Origin: Beroe ovata
Taxonomy: Eukaryota > Ctenophora > Nuda > Beroida > Beroidae
Length of the DNA: 21,057 nucleotides
Assembly: GCA_946803715.1 (NCBI GenBank)
Contig: CAMPET010000005.1
Span: 10,180-31,236 of the forward strand
Direction: 5' to 3'
The stretch's first letter is position 1. Each line of letters starts with the position of its first letter. Under the pieces are notes generated by a model, which saw nothing but the letters and a program-made list of their open reading frames with translations, made no database searches and had not been told where the DNA came from. This document shows positions 12,371 to 21,057 of this stretch, piece by piece. Made by a program: the position numbers and the translations under genes.

Positions 12371-12859
12371 AAATTAACATTTTCTATCATTCAAATCGAG
12401 TTGGATTGACAAGAATAAGTAAAAAAAACATGATCAAGAGGTTTCTGGAAACATGAAAGAAGATGTTAAATGAAAATGTTCAAGACAATGGTACAAAAGA
12501 ACTCTAAAGAACATTTTATATTTAGGTACTTCCAAATCAAAAATTGAACAGTGAGCATGGTCACGATTGTTACGAATCAAGTTTTTAACAAATGTGCAGA
12601 TAAACCTCAATTATCATCTCCTCACTATTTCTCACTAATTGTGACGTAATCATAACAGATACTGTTCTATTGGAACAAGTTCAAAGTTCCTTATCAAGGT
12701 GGAACGTACGAGAATGTTCGGCCAAACATTTTGATTTCAACATCTTCAATTTCTGAGAGGAGGACACTGAATCATTATCACTTCAATCATCATATCTTGA
12801 TTGGACAGAATTCAATCATGATCGATAAGGACAAAACACAAACACACATTACTGCTCAC
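12371..12859. other. Non-coding stretch between the WH2 exon and the Pro-rich exon
   Basis: About 490 bp, AT-rich. If the two minus-strand exons belong together this is one intron. Open frames on the + strand here and up to 12988 show no family resemblance, and they end at the in-frame stops just before the SKI2 start. Confidence 0.45.
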
Positions 12860-12902
12860 TTGGTAAAGGTGGCGCTGGATGGGCTGCAGGAGCAGGTGGT
12901 GC
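12860..12902 (-). CDS. Putative Pro/Ala-rich exon of the WH2 protein
   Basis: On the - strand, TATTTTCAG then 43 bases encoding APPAPAAHPAPPLP plus one base, then a GTGAGC donor. The single leftover base pairs with the two-base start of the exon at 12365 to give Ser, so the phases agree. Pro-rich sequence beside a WH2 motif is typical of WIP and WASP-type proteins. No upstream exon with a start codon was found between here and SKI2. Confidence 0.4.
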
Positions 12903-12988
12903 CTGAAAATAGAGTTCGTTACAATTGGCAGCAACCTTATAACGGGATTGAAAAACACCACAATCTATTTATCCCCCTAGGAATATAA
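12903..12988. promoter_or_regulatory. Short interval between divergent SKI2 and WH2-gene exons
   Basis: Only 86 bp separate the minus-strand Pro-rich exon from the SKI2 ATG. If the minus-strand exon is real, its gene's 5' end must lie here or overlap SKI2 on the opposite strand. No TATA box was identified with confidence. Confidence 0.25.
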
Positions 12989-15900
12989 ATGGCAAGATCA
13001 TGTGAGCCCTCATTCACCTTACAAGACTGGAATGACCTGATAACCCAATACACGACCGATGTTGAAACCCTCCCCTCGTTCAACAATGATGATTACATTG
13101 GGGAGTATAAGCCACGGTATGAACGTTTACTACATGCTCCTAACCATCCTGACCCCTTCACTCTAGTGAACGAGAGAAGTGACAAGACAGGAAGACTACT
13201 TTACATGAGGTTCTGAGAATGTGAGATGGGTAATGATCATCACAATATTCTTTTTCAGATCTTTCTATTCAAATGAATATAGTTCATTACTCCACATCAT
13301 GTTCATTTCACCCAGGGAGGTACTAAAAGCAGAAGAGCAAAAGGGGCTAGATAAGCATGTGAGAAGTTTGACTTGTCGTCCACTTCAGCAGTTGGAAGTA
13401 GGGGCCAGATCTGCTCTTGGGTCCTCCAATGGAATGCACTTCCGCCCAGGGGGTCTCAGTGATGATGAGGAGGGTGATGAGGTGAGCTGATTTTGGGTAC
13501 CATTTGGGCCCACAATTTGATGTCACGTGACAGTGATTTACTGAAAGAGCTGTCACGTGATTCAAAACACTTCCTCTTTGATTCCGATCTGAATTCCTGT
13601 GATACAGCTAGGGTTATTCAGAGTGGTATTGTCACTACTCGAGGATGATTTCAGCAAGCTGATGTCAACACCGAGGACTTCACCTCCAATCTATTATCAG
13701 TTCCGCCGGGGTTTCACCGAGGTCTCGAGTTCACTGCAGAGGATAAGGCATCACAGCCTCGTATTGATGTGGAGATGGGCTCATCTGACATCCAGGTGCG
13801 TACTGGGTACTCATCAAAACACTACTGAGTTGGAATCCAATGCTTCGCGGTTTTCATGCTGGTGCATGTTTCTTCTGACTCGCGAATGTCGCAGGGGCTC
13901 ATTACCAAGTTGGACGAGCTCATGATTCAAGAGCAGGAAAGGAAAAAAGCTGCCCAGGAAGATAATAATTCTCCCTCTTGCTCATCTGGTATGTCTGTGT
14001 GATCATGATCAGCTCAATTGAAAACAACAACGACCCTAACTAATAACTATTAACGATCATAAGTTAACCTTCTCTATACATTGCTCAATCCAAAGATGAT
14101 ACTATCTTAAAATACTGCTCGGGAGGAATAGTGTACATTTTAATTACTATTCCAAGTTTTGAGGTTAGAAATCACATGCCTGACAGCCCCTCAGAGAGCT
14201 AGCTGATTGGGAAATTGGGGAAAATTCTTATTTCTTCTCAGACATCAAGTTATGAGTCACATGATATACAGCTCCTCAGGGAAGCGAGATAGGGCCGAAA
14301 TTCGATCGGGAATCGATTCAGCGTCCAAAATTACATGGGAATTCGTGGTTTTTGCTTGTATGTGTGACAAAAAGATTTCTTCGAATTTCTGATCGGAGTA
14401 TCGATAGAAAATGAAGTGAGTGACTCCACACTTTTTTACTTCATTTTCGAAGGTCTCTAATGAAGTCTTTACCGGCACTTACGACACTAATTTTCCATTA
14501 AATCATCTCTCCTACTCTCACACTACAAATATCAATCCTCATTTCGATCATGTATAGTTCATACTCGCCGTGAAACCACGCCCAAATGACGAATTCTCTC
14601 CCCTGGGAAGCAAACAGTACAAAAACGCGAAAATCAATGGGACACACAAATAGGCCAAAATCAGTTCTGCACGTGACATACTGAAAAGTACGGGTATATG
14701 ACCCACAAAATAACACGCCCCACAGAATATACAGTTTTCTTTTTTACCATCTAAGTCAACAAATATGTTGACCTATAGTTTTGAAGTTTATCTGACACAG
14801 TCAGGTATATTTTGTGGAGATTTCCTGCTGGAAGTCATGTTTTGAAATCGTTTCTTATACTCTTATACTTCTAATTTTTCCTTGAAAATGAAAATTATGA
14901 AGATCTGAATATTTGATTTTCATATAACTACACAACTGTTGAGAAAACTGTTATAAATCGAGTGTTGGGGTAAATCTCTATCGAATTGAAATTGATTTGA
15001 GGACTTTTACGAAAAAAATCCGTAAAGAAATGAAAATTATTCAAAAATATTGACCTAGCCCCACAAAATATCATTGGATGCCCCACAAAATAGCATTATG
15101 AAATTCATGGTTTTTAAGCCCTTAGTTAGTCTTGAATGCTCATTTTGTATTGATAATGTGTTGAACAGCATTAAATCAACGTTGGATATAGAATAGACTA
15201 TAATTTGTATTATTTTAGTGTCGGAAAGACTAAATATCACATGCCCCACAAAATAACAGTATATTGCGTACTTGCCCCACAAAATAACTAATCCTTACAT
15301 ATCTTATGTGTATACACTGGAAACATGAAAACATGTTATCTTATTCATGATATTGCAAGAAATAAACCCTATGGGGGAAGTAAAATGGATAAAACTCTCA
15401 AAAAAATTGAAATTATTACTCAACTGGTGATTGATAAATATCATGTGGCCGAATTTCACATTAAAAAGGGCAAATTTTTGCATTTGAATCGTTTTTTTTC
15501 ACTTGGACTCTATCAAAGTTTAAATCTTCGACAGCTTTTCAGACATTTGACTCTTGGATTTATCTGCATTATTTCATTTCTTGACAGTTTTGAATGTCTA
15601 ATGATTTCACAATATAAAAACTATCTAAGTAAGAATTTATACTTGAAAATATTGTANCGCCCAAATGACGATTTCTCTCCCCTGGGAAGCAAACAGTACA
15701 AAAACGCGAAAATCAATGGGACACACAAATAGGCCAAAATCAGTTCTGCACGTGATATGCTGAAAAGTAATGTTTCTGGCCTATTTCTTGACGTAGAATT
15801 CGAATCTGAAAGAATTAGAGAGCTAGCTGATTGGGAAATTGGGGAAAAAATCTTATTTCTTCTCAGACATCAAGTTATGAGTCACATGATATACAGCTCC

Positions 15901-18900
15901 TCAGGGAAGCAAGATAGGGCCGAAATTTGATCGGGAATCGATTCAGCGTCCAAAAATACATAGGAATCAATGGTATTCACACGACTTTCGAATAAAAAAT
16001 CGATCGGATATCTCCATTTTGTAGGATACTTATATAAGATCTGGGGTCACCTGTCGCACATGTTACATTCCAGATACTGAAGAAGATTTCACGGCAGAGG
16101 TACCGTCTCATCGGGGAAGGTATCAGTGGGCTAAGGAACTCGATGCTGAGTCCGAAGTCGATGATTTCTACACGAAGATCGGGAACCTCGCGTACCAGTT
16201 CCCCTTCGAACTTGACCCCTTCCAGAAACAGGTGAAAATAGTTGTCTCCCGGACTGCAAGAGGGGGAAATTTCAAAAAAAGGCGCCTCACAAGAGATCAA
16301 ATGTGTTATTGAATGCTCATACTCGTTTTAAAGCTCTAGATCTGTGTGATTCTATGAGCGATTGTGTTCAGGCGATTTTGAAACTCCACAGTCATGATAA
16401 CGTTATGGTGGCTGCACATACCTCAGCAGGCAAAACAGTGGTGGCCGAGTATGCCATTGCCCTGTCACTTCATCACATGACCAAAGTCATCTACACCTCG
16501 CCGATCAAAGCCTTGTCTAACCAGAAGTTCAGGTGGGACTGATGTTACAACTTTTGGGGATATTCACAATTATGTCATGAGATGAAAGTTCACCATCATC
16601 TGGTCCAGGGATTTCAAGGAGAAGTTTGGCGACGTTGGTCTTCTAACGGGGGATATCCAGATCAACACAACAGCCCCGTGTTTGATCATGACAACAGAGA
16701 TTCTCCGTTCCATGTTGTACAACGGATCAGATACCACCCGTGACCTAGAGTGGGTGGTCTTTGATGAGGTGAATATTTCCACACTTCCACGTATGATTCC
16801 GATTAATTTTGCGACCCTTTCAAAAAGTAGTCAATTATCATTGCCTTATCTTGAACAACGTCTATCTATATTTGTCAACTCAGACATGAAGAAGAAAAGA
16901 AACATTCCCCGTTTTAATTCTTGCTGATCGCAGGTTCACTACATTGACAACGTTGATAGGGGTGTGGTATGGGAGGAAGTATTGATCATGCTACCAGAAC
17001 ACGTGTCTGTCATACTGTTATCAGCGACCGTTGCCAACGTTACCGACTTTGCTGAATGGGTAAGTTACTGTGGTAACGGTAGATAACTGAGTTACCCGTT
17101 AGTAAACATGTGAGTTACCGTTAATTGATTGTGGCAAGTGAAATCATTTCCTCTTGAAGGCACTGCCACTTTTCTTCCAGCACTCGAGCCCACAGTAACC
17201 TCCCCTCAGGTCGGAAACACAAAGAGGAAAAACGTGTACGTGATCAAAACACCCCGTCGACCAGTTCCCCTTGAACATCACTTATACACTGGAACGAGTG
17301 ATAAGACCAGTAAACAGCTGTTCAAAATCATATCGGCCAATGATAAAAACTTCAAAACCGATGAGTTTGAGAAGGCTAAGGTTGGTGATGTTCCCTCAGT
17401 CACTGATCATGTTCAATGAAGGTAGTCGAACATTCGATCCCTTTTTTCATCCCTCATTTTTCCTCAGACAGCACTTGAATCCCGAAAAAAGAAAAATAAG
17501 AACAGTAACAGTTACGATGGCAGGGGTGGTTTCCACATCAACAAAACAATGATGATATCCTTTGTCCGAATGTTGGAACGAGAAAACTTACTTCCGGCGG
17601 TGATCTTTATTCTTTCCAAGAACGGAATTAACACCCTCGCCGATGGGCTGAGTGGTCTGGATTTGACAACGAATAAAGAGAAGGGGTTTATCGGTCATTT
17701 CTTTGAGAGTTGTATAGCTAAACTATCGCCAGGGGATAGGGAGTTGGGGCAGATTAAAGTCATGAGAGATCTCGTAACTCGAGGTGTGTTTTACTTCACG
17801 AAATGTTATGACGAGACCAACGTCCAGCATGATGATTGGACACGATATAGCCAGTAGACACGATGACCGATGTTGGCACATTTCCAACTGATAAATCTTC
17901 AGGAATCGCCAAGCACCACTCTGGCGTTCTTCCTCTAATGAAGGAAGTTACCGAGATGCTGTTTGAAAAGGGCTACATCAAGCTCCTACTTGCCACAGAC
18001 ACATTCGCCATGGGTATCAACATGCCAACCAGAACTGTCGTGTTCAATGGGCTCATGAAACATGATGGACAAAAAAATAGGTAAAACAGAATCTATCGTT
18101 AGTATCGTCCGTGTTGTTAATGAGGATTGGATGTCGAATAACGTCTACACTGTACAGGTTTCTGGAGACAAGTGAATACATCCAGATGGCCGGGAGGGCT
18201 GGTCGAAGGGGCAAAGATGAGACGGGTACTGTGATCATTCTGTGTGAAAAGCAGATACCTGATCATAAAACACTGACCAGGGTGGTTCAGGTTGGTCTAT
18301 GGCGACGAAATGTGGCTGTTTTCTGGTGACAGCCTGCTGACGTAACATTTGCACTGAATTGTGCCATTGGCCAGAGAATAAGGTCTTCTCGACTATGATT
18401 CGCGTAGCGCGCGAAAACTGTCCTGTGTGATGAGGGGCGCGCACTTCGTGGTTTCGCCTCAAAATTGATCTTCAATTCCTTGACGCGCGCGCAAGAATGT
18501 ATTGTGAAATGTACAGAATGTATATTGTATACCTGTTAGAAAACTAGCTACACATTTTTCAGGGTAACGCTACAGACCTATCTTCCCATTTCAAGCCCAC
18601 TTACAACATGATACTGAGTGTTCTTAAGGGTGGAGATTTGAGAGTGGAGGAAATTTTGAAACGTAGCTTCGCTGAATACGAGAAGCAAGTAAGGAAGAGA
18701 AATATAGTTCTATTTTCGGGCCCAATCGTAAGACCCGAAACTCTATGCCTCAATTTGGTTTAGAATTGATCTTTCTCAGGTGAAATCTCGTGATTATGTT
18801 AAAGAGCGCAGGGTTTTGGAAGCTGAGTTGGCAAACTTGGCACATACTTCGTGTACCATGTGTGGGAATATCGAGCTTTTTTACGAGGAGGGTCTGAGGA

Positions 18901-18924
18901 TGGTAATTTCACCATTCATACCAG

Positions 18925-18977
<53 letters not shown>

Positions 18978-21019
18978 GTGACAATCTCAGATAATCATCT
19001 CAGATCGGATTGGAGAACGACTTCAAGAAGAATGTGTTGAGCGGAGTGTCCAAGAATATTCATCCTGGTAGAGTTATCGGGGTATCGACAGTCGAATTCC
19101 CATTCCACGTAGCAGTAGTGGTCGATGATAGAGTACAAAAGTAAGTCCTGAATCTGTCGTCAAACGACTTGGGTATTTCCGTTTTTTGCTCCTTGTTAAT
19201 CCCAGTATTGATAAACTTGTCGCAGGAATTATGAAGATTTCATTCGGGTTCTTGTTATACACACAGAGGGTTACTCAAGCGGCCTTAAAACTGATGGTAT
19301 GTGACCAATTGGGAATCATTTTTTTGCACAGTTCTCATCTGAGTAAGATGCTTTGAAATTACTCATATTTTCTAAATAACGTTATTGTAACAACTCATTC
19401 GTAAGGCGGGAAAGAAGAGGACTGGGAGCGGGTTGTAACTTCATTGAAAATGTCTCCTGGTGTGAACAACCGGACAACTCGAGATCTCATGTTACCAGAT
19501 GTTGATGATCCTAGCTTTTCTGTGTGCGACATCACGACACAAGATATCACAAGTATTTTCAAGCAAAAGGTACGGTTCTCCTGATTTGTCATTCATTTCC
19601 GTCCAGATAAGGCCGGATTCTCAACTCATCTCAGCTTTCTCTCTCTTCATAGCAATCAATTTTTCGAGCTCGTAAAGTAAGCCTTCTACCAACTTATCCA
19701 CAAAACTGTATCACTTAGCAAATCTTTGTTCATTGCCAGGTAACAAGTGACATGAAGGAGGTAAAGGATTGTGTCAAGTACTTGAGGCATTGCCCCCACA
19801 ACTCTGATCACACCCTTGTTCAAACCCTCGCCCGAGAAGTGGTACAGGTGTGTGATAAAGAATGAGATGGCACTCTTTAGTGTTTGTACTTCCTCTCGGG
19901 ATTTTGAGCGAAAGTGAGGATATTGTTTTCAATTAACGGGCAGTATATACGGATACCTTCTGTGGGGAGAGAGGGTGTGGTGATAAGAATTCTCTTTTCA
20001 TTGCATACATTACACAATACGCATGGTGCCATTGAGATACATTCCCCACTCAGATTCCTACACTAGAGGAGATACGCTACGAAACTGGTGGTTTAGCTGA
20101 TCAGATCAAAGCTCAAAGGGGTGTTATGGCCAGATTCTCGTGTACCCAGTGTATTTCATTCGACGATCACATCCGAAAAACGGGGTGAGAAATTCCCACG
20201 TATTGGTGAAGTTGTTGAAATGAAGAAGATTTGCGGTGAAAATTGCATATCTTTTTCATACGGGGATCAATTGAAATGATTGTTCAAAAAAGATGAGTGA
20301 TAGATGAATTATGGATATTGGATACTGTTCGAGGACGGATGATTCATACTGCACTCATCAGGGAGATAATGTTTTTAAAGTCGAAGCTGGACGATATCGC
20401 ATATTCGTTGTCGTATCAGAGTCTGCAGTTCATGCCCGAGTTTGAAAAGAGGGTAAAGGTCCTCAAGAGACTGGGATATCTAGATGCAGACGATCAGTTA
20501 AAATTGAAAGGTGGGAATTGCTATTTGGTTACTGAGGGAAGGTCTGAATTTTCTGAGATTTCGGCAGATATTTTGTTTCACCCAATATGAAACTGTGATA
20601 CCAAGGTCAAGTAATAATTATTTACTGTTACTATGGGTGATGAAACATTGCATCCCAGGCAAAGCTGCATGTGCAATGAGCACATCAGAACTCGTTATTA
20701 CCGAGCTAGTGTTCGACAACTTCTTTAAGGACCTGGATGTTAAAGCCATCGTGGCAATACTGTCGTGCATGGTAAGGAGGACAGAAGCCATGAAACTTTC
20801 ATCGTTTGGATCAATGTTGTCTGGGATTTCGGAGGCGATTCTTGTGGTAATGTGATCCCACTTTCAGGTTTTCCAAGATCGGAAAGCTCCCGAGCCGGAG
20901 TTGAGTACAGAACTGGCTGAAGCCAAAGCGAACTTCCTTGCCCTCGCTCGCCGGATAACAGACGCCGAGGCGGCTGAGAAGCTTCAGGAAAACCTGACAG
21001 ATCCAGAGGAGATGTTTAG
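12989..21019 (+). CDS. SKIC2: Ski2 superkiller RNA helicase (SKIV2L/SKIC2), 23 exons, 3' partial
   Basis: DExH helicase of the cytoplasmic SKI complex, feeding mRNA to the exosome for 3'-5' decay. Exons: 12989-13209, 13316-13481, 13655-13795, 13895-13988, 16074-16231, 16372-16532, 16609-16768, 16934-17059, 17210-17380, 17468-17783, 17903-18080, 18158-18290, 18563-18688, 18780-18902, 19004-19140, 19226-19296, 19406-19569, 19653-19676 (24 nt), 19740-19847, 20054-20184, 20362-20510, 20659-20771, 20868-21019; 3323 nt, 1107 whole residues, in frame throughout. Motifs: N-terminal GRLLYMREVL and [14 protein letters not shown]; Walker [10 protein letters not shown] (274-282); [17 protein letters not shown] (366-369); LLSATVAN (395-402); [35 protein letters not shown] (640-649); arch insert with [17 protein letters not shown]-terminal [10 protein letters not shown] and [19 protein letters not shown]. 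The in-frame TAA at 12986-12988 favours ATG 12989. Roughly 100-140 C-terminal residues lie beyond the window. Confidence 0.96.
13521..13560. promoter_or_regulatory. Paired E-box palindromes in SKI2 intron 2
   Basis: TGTCACGTGACA (13521-13532) is a perfect 12-bp palindrome containing GTCACGTGAC, the CLEAR/TFEB-type E-box. TCACGTGACAG (13523-13533) is repeated inverted as CTGTCACGTGA (13550-13560) with a 16-nt loop. It could be a bHLH-ZIP enhancer or simply a hairpin; function is not shown. Confidence 0.4.
14193..14348. repeat. Intronic repeat A, copy 1
   Basis: About 156 bp starting AGAGAGCTAGCTGATTGGG, directly repeated at 15817-15973 with a handful of substitutions and a one-base indel; similarity fades after the shared GGGAATCGATTCAGCGTCC block. 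Confidence 0.9.
14579..14690. repeat. Intronic repeat B, copy 1
   Basis: A 112-bp segment from CGCCCAAATGACG to CTGAAAAGTA, repeated at 15658-15769 with three substitutions and no indel. Here B follows A, whereas in the second set B precedes A. Confidence 0.95.
14701..15286. repeat. Interspersed GCCCCACAAAATA word
   Basis: The 13-mer GCCCCACAAAATA occurs exactly at 15058-15070, 15080-15092, 15243-15255 and 15274-15286, with variants at 14701-14713 (ACCCACAAAATAA) and 14717-14731 (GCCCCACAGAATATA). A partial inverted form, TATTTTGTGG, lies at 14808-14817. Spacing is irregular, so it is not a simple tandem array. No copy was noticed elsewhere in the window. Confidence 0.85.
15657..15657. other. 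Unknown base (N), possible contig join
   Basis: A single N lies exactly one base before repeat B copy 2 begins, mirroring the N at 11293 at the edge of the RPS15 duplication. Confidence 0.7.
15658..15769. repeat. Intronic repeat B, copy 2
   Basis: Matches 14579-14690 (offset 1079) and starts directly after the unknown base. Confidence 0.95.
15817..15973. repeat. Intronic repeat A, copy 2
   Basis: Matches 14193-14348. It lies 47 bp after repeat B copy 2 and 100 bp before SKI2 exon 5. Confidence 0.9.
18926..18974. repeat. (CA)24 microsatellite in SKI2 intron 14
   Basis: An uninterrupted 49-bp CA array filling about half of a 101-bp intron, between the donor at 18903 and the acceptor at 19003. 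CA repeats in short introns can bind hnRNP L in animals; no effect can be shown here. Confidence 0.97.
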
Positions 21020-21026
21020 GTTTGCA

Positions 21027-21028
<2 letters not shown>

Positions 21029-21057
<29 letters not shown>
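21029..21057. repeat. (GT)n microsatellite at right edge
   Basis: An uninterrupted GT array runs to the end of the window, starting about 10 bp inside the intron after SKI2 exon 23. Confidence 0.95.

Larger units (their letters stand above)
13989..16073 (+). other. SKI2 intron 4, expanded and repeat-filled
   Basis: This 2085-bp intron is much larger than the other 21 SKI2 introns (63-272 bp). The flanking exons join in phase and the protein reads continuously across, so no exon seems lost. It contains two pairs of direct repeats in the order A-B-N-B-A, a recurrent GCCCCACAAAATA word and AT-rich filler. No transposase or reverse transcriptase frame was recognised. It may hold a non-autonomous element or an assembly scar. 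Confidence 0.8.

Noticed and set aside
12731-12988. Plus-strand open frame just upstream of SKI2
   Set aside because: No resemblance to the Ski2 N-terminus, and it ends right before the SKI2 ATG. The minus-strand reading at 12860-12902 has better splice support.
13259-13315. Alternative upstream acceptor extending SKI2 exon 2
   Set aside because: It stays open but inserts residues that break the match to Ski2; the acceptor at 13315 gives MREVLK directly, as in homologues.
13609-13925. Alternative frame ([11 protein letters not shown]...) over SKI2 exon 3
   Set aside because: The frame opened by the acceptor at 13654 gives [14 protein letters not shown], a recognisable Ski2 block, and fits the phases on both sides.
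15325-15732. Plus-strand 135-residue open frame in SKI2 intron 4
   Set aside because: AT-rich, Leu/Phe/Tyr/Lys-heavy composition, it crosses the unknown base into repeat B, and shows no motif; probably chance.

Overview
This is eukaryotic, most likely invertebrate, genomic DNA. The protein genes are broken by many short GT-AG introns (mostly about 65-270 bp), spacers are short, and the products are conserved housekeeping proteins. Gene density, intron size and AT richness would fit a sponge or another early-branching animal, but that placement is inference. No prokaryotic, plasmid or phage feature was seen.

Layout. 1-2735: a CA microsatellite, a possible last exon of an upstream gene (235-310), a promoter-like cluster near 836-885, a TG-rich low-complexity tract, and otherwise no recognisable gene. 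2736-6347 (+): an SRPK-type SR-protein kinase rebuilt as 12 exons, 635 residues. 6348-7363: a spacer with two polyadenylation signals, a perfect 36-bp palindrome and nested short repeats. 7364-8495 (+): the beta subunit of the signal recognition particle receptor (6 exons, 220 residues). 8804-10107 (+): PDCD2 (4 exons, 348 residues). 10300-10734 (+) and 11380-11814 (+): two intronless coding copies of ribosomal protein S15 (uS19) with identical proteins. They lie in a direct duplication of about 992 bp that also carries, on the opposite strand, the last coding exon of a WIP/verprolin-like WH2 actin-binding protein. 12989 to the right edge (+): the Ski2 RNA helicase (SKIV2L/SKIC2), rebuilt as 23 exons and 1107 complete residues, with its C-terminus beyond the window. 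Its fourth intron (about 2.1 kb) is far larger than the others and holds repeats.

All coding joins given for SRPK, SRPRB, PDCD2 and SKI2 keep the reading frame through every intron. This is the main internal support for the models. Two single unknown bases (11293 and 15657) each sit beside duplicated sequence, so both duplications may partly reflect contig joining.

The genes do not form a pathway. They touch RNA splicing control (SRPK), ER targeting of translating ribosomes (SRPRB), ribosome biogenesis (PDCD2, RPS15), actin (WH2 protein) and cytoplasmic mRNA decay (SKI2). PDCD2 is a chaperone of a small-subunit ribosomal protein and lies next to a small-subunit protein gene, but that may be chance. 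I found no new biological system. The most unusual signals are the exon-bounded RPS15/WH2 duplication, the repeat-filled SKI2 intron, the recurrent GCCCCACAAAATA and TCACGTGA words, and the long palindrome.
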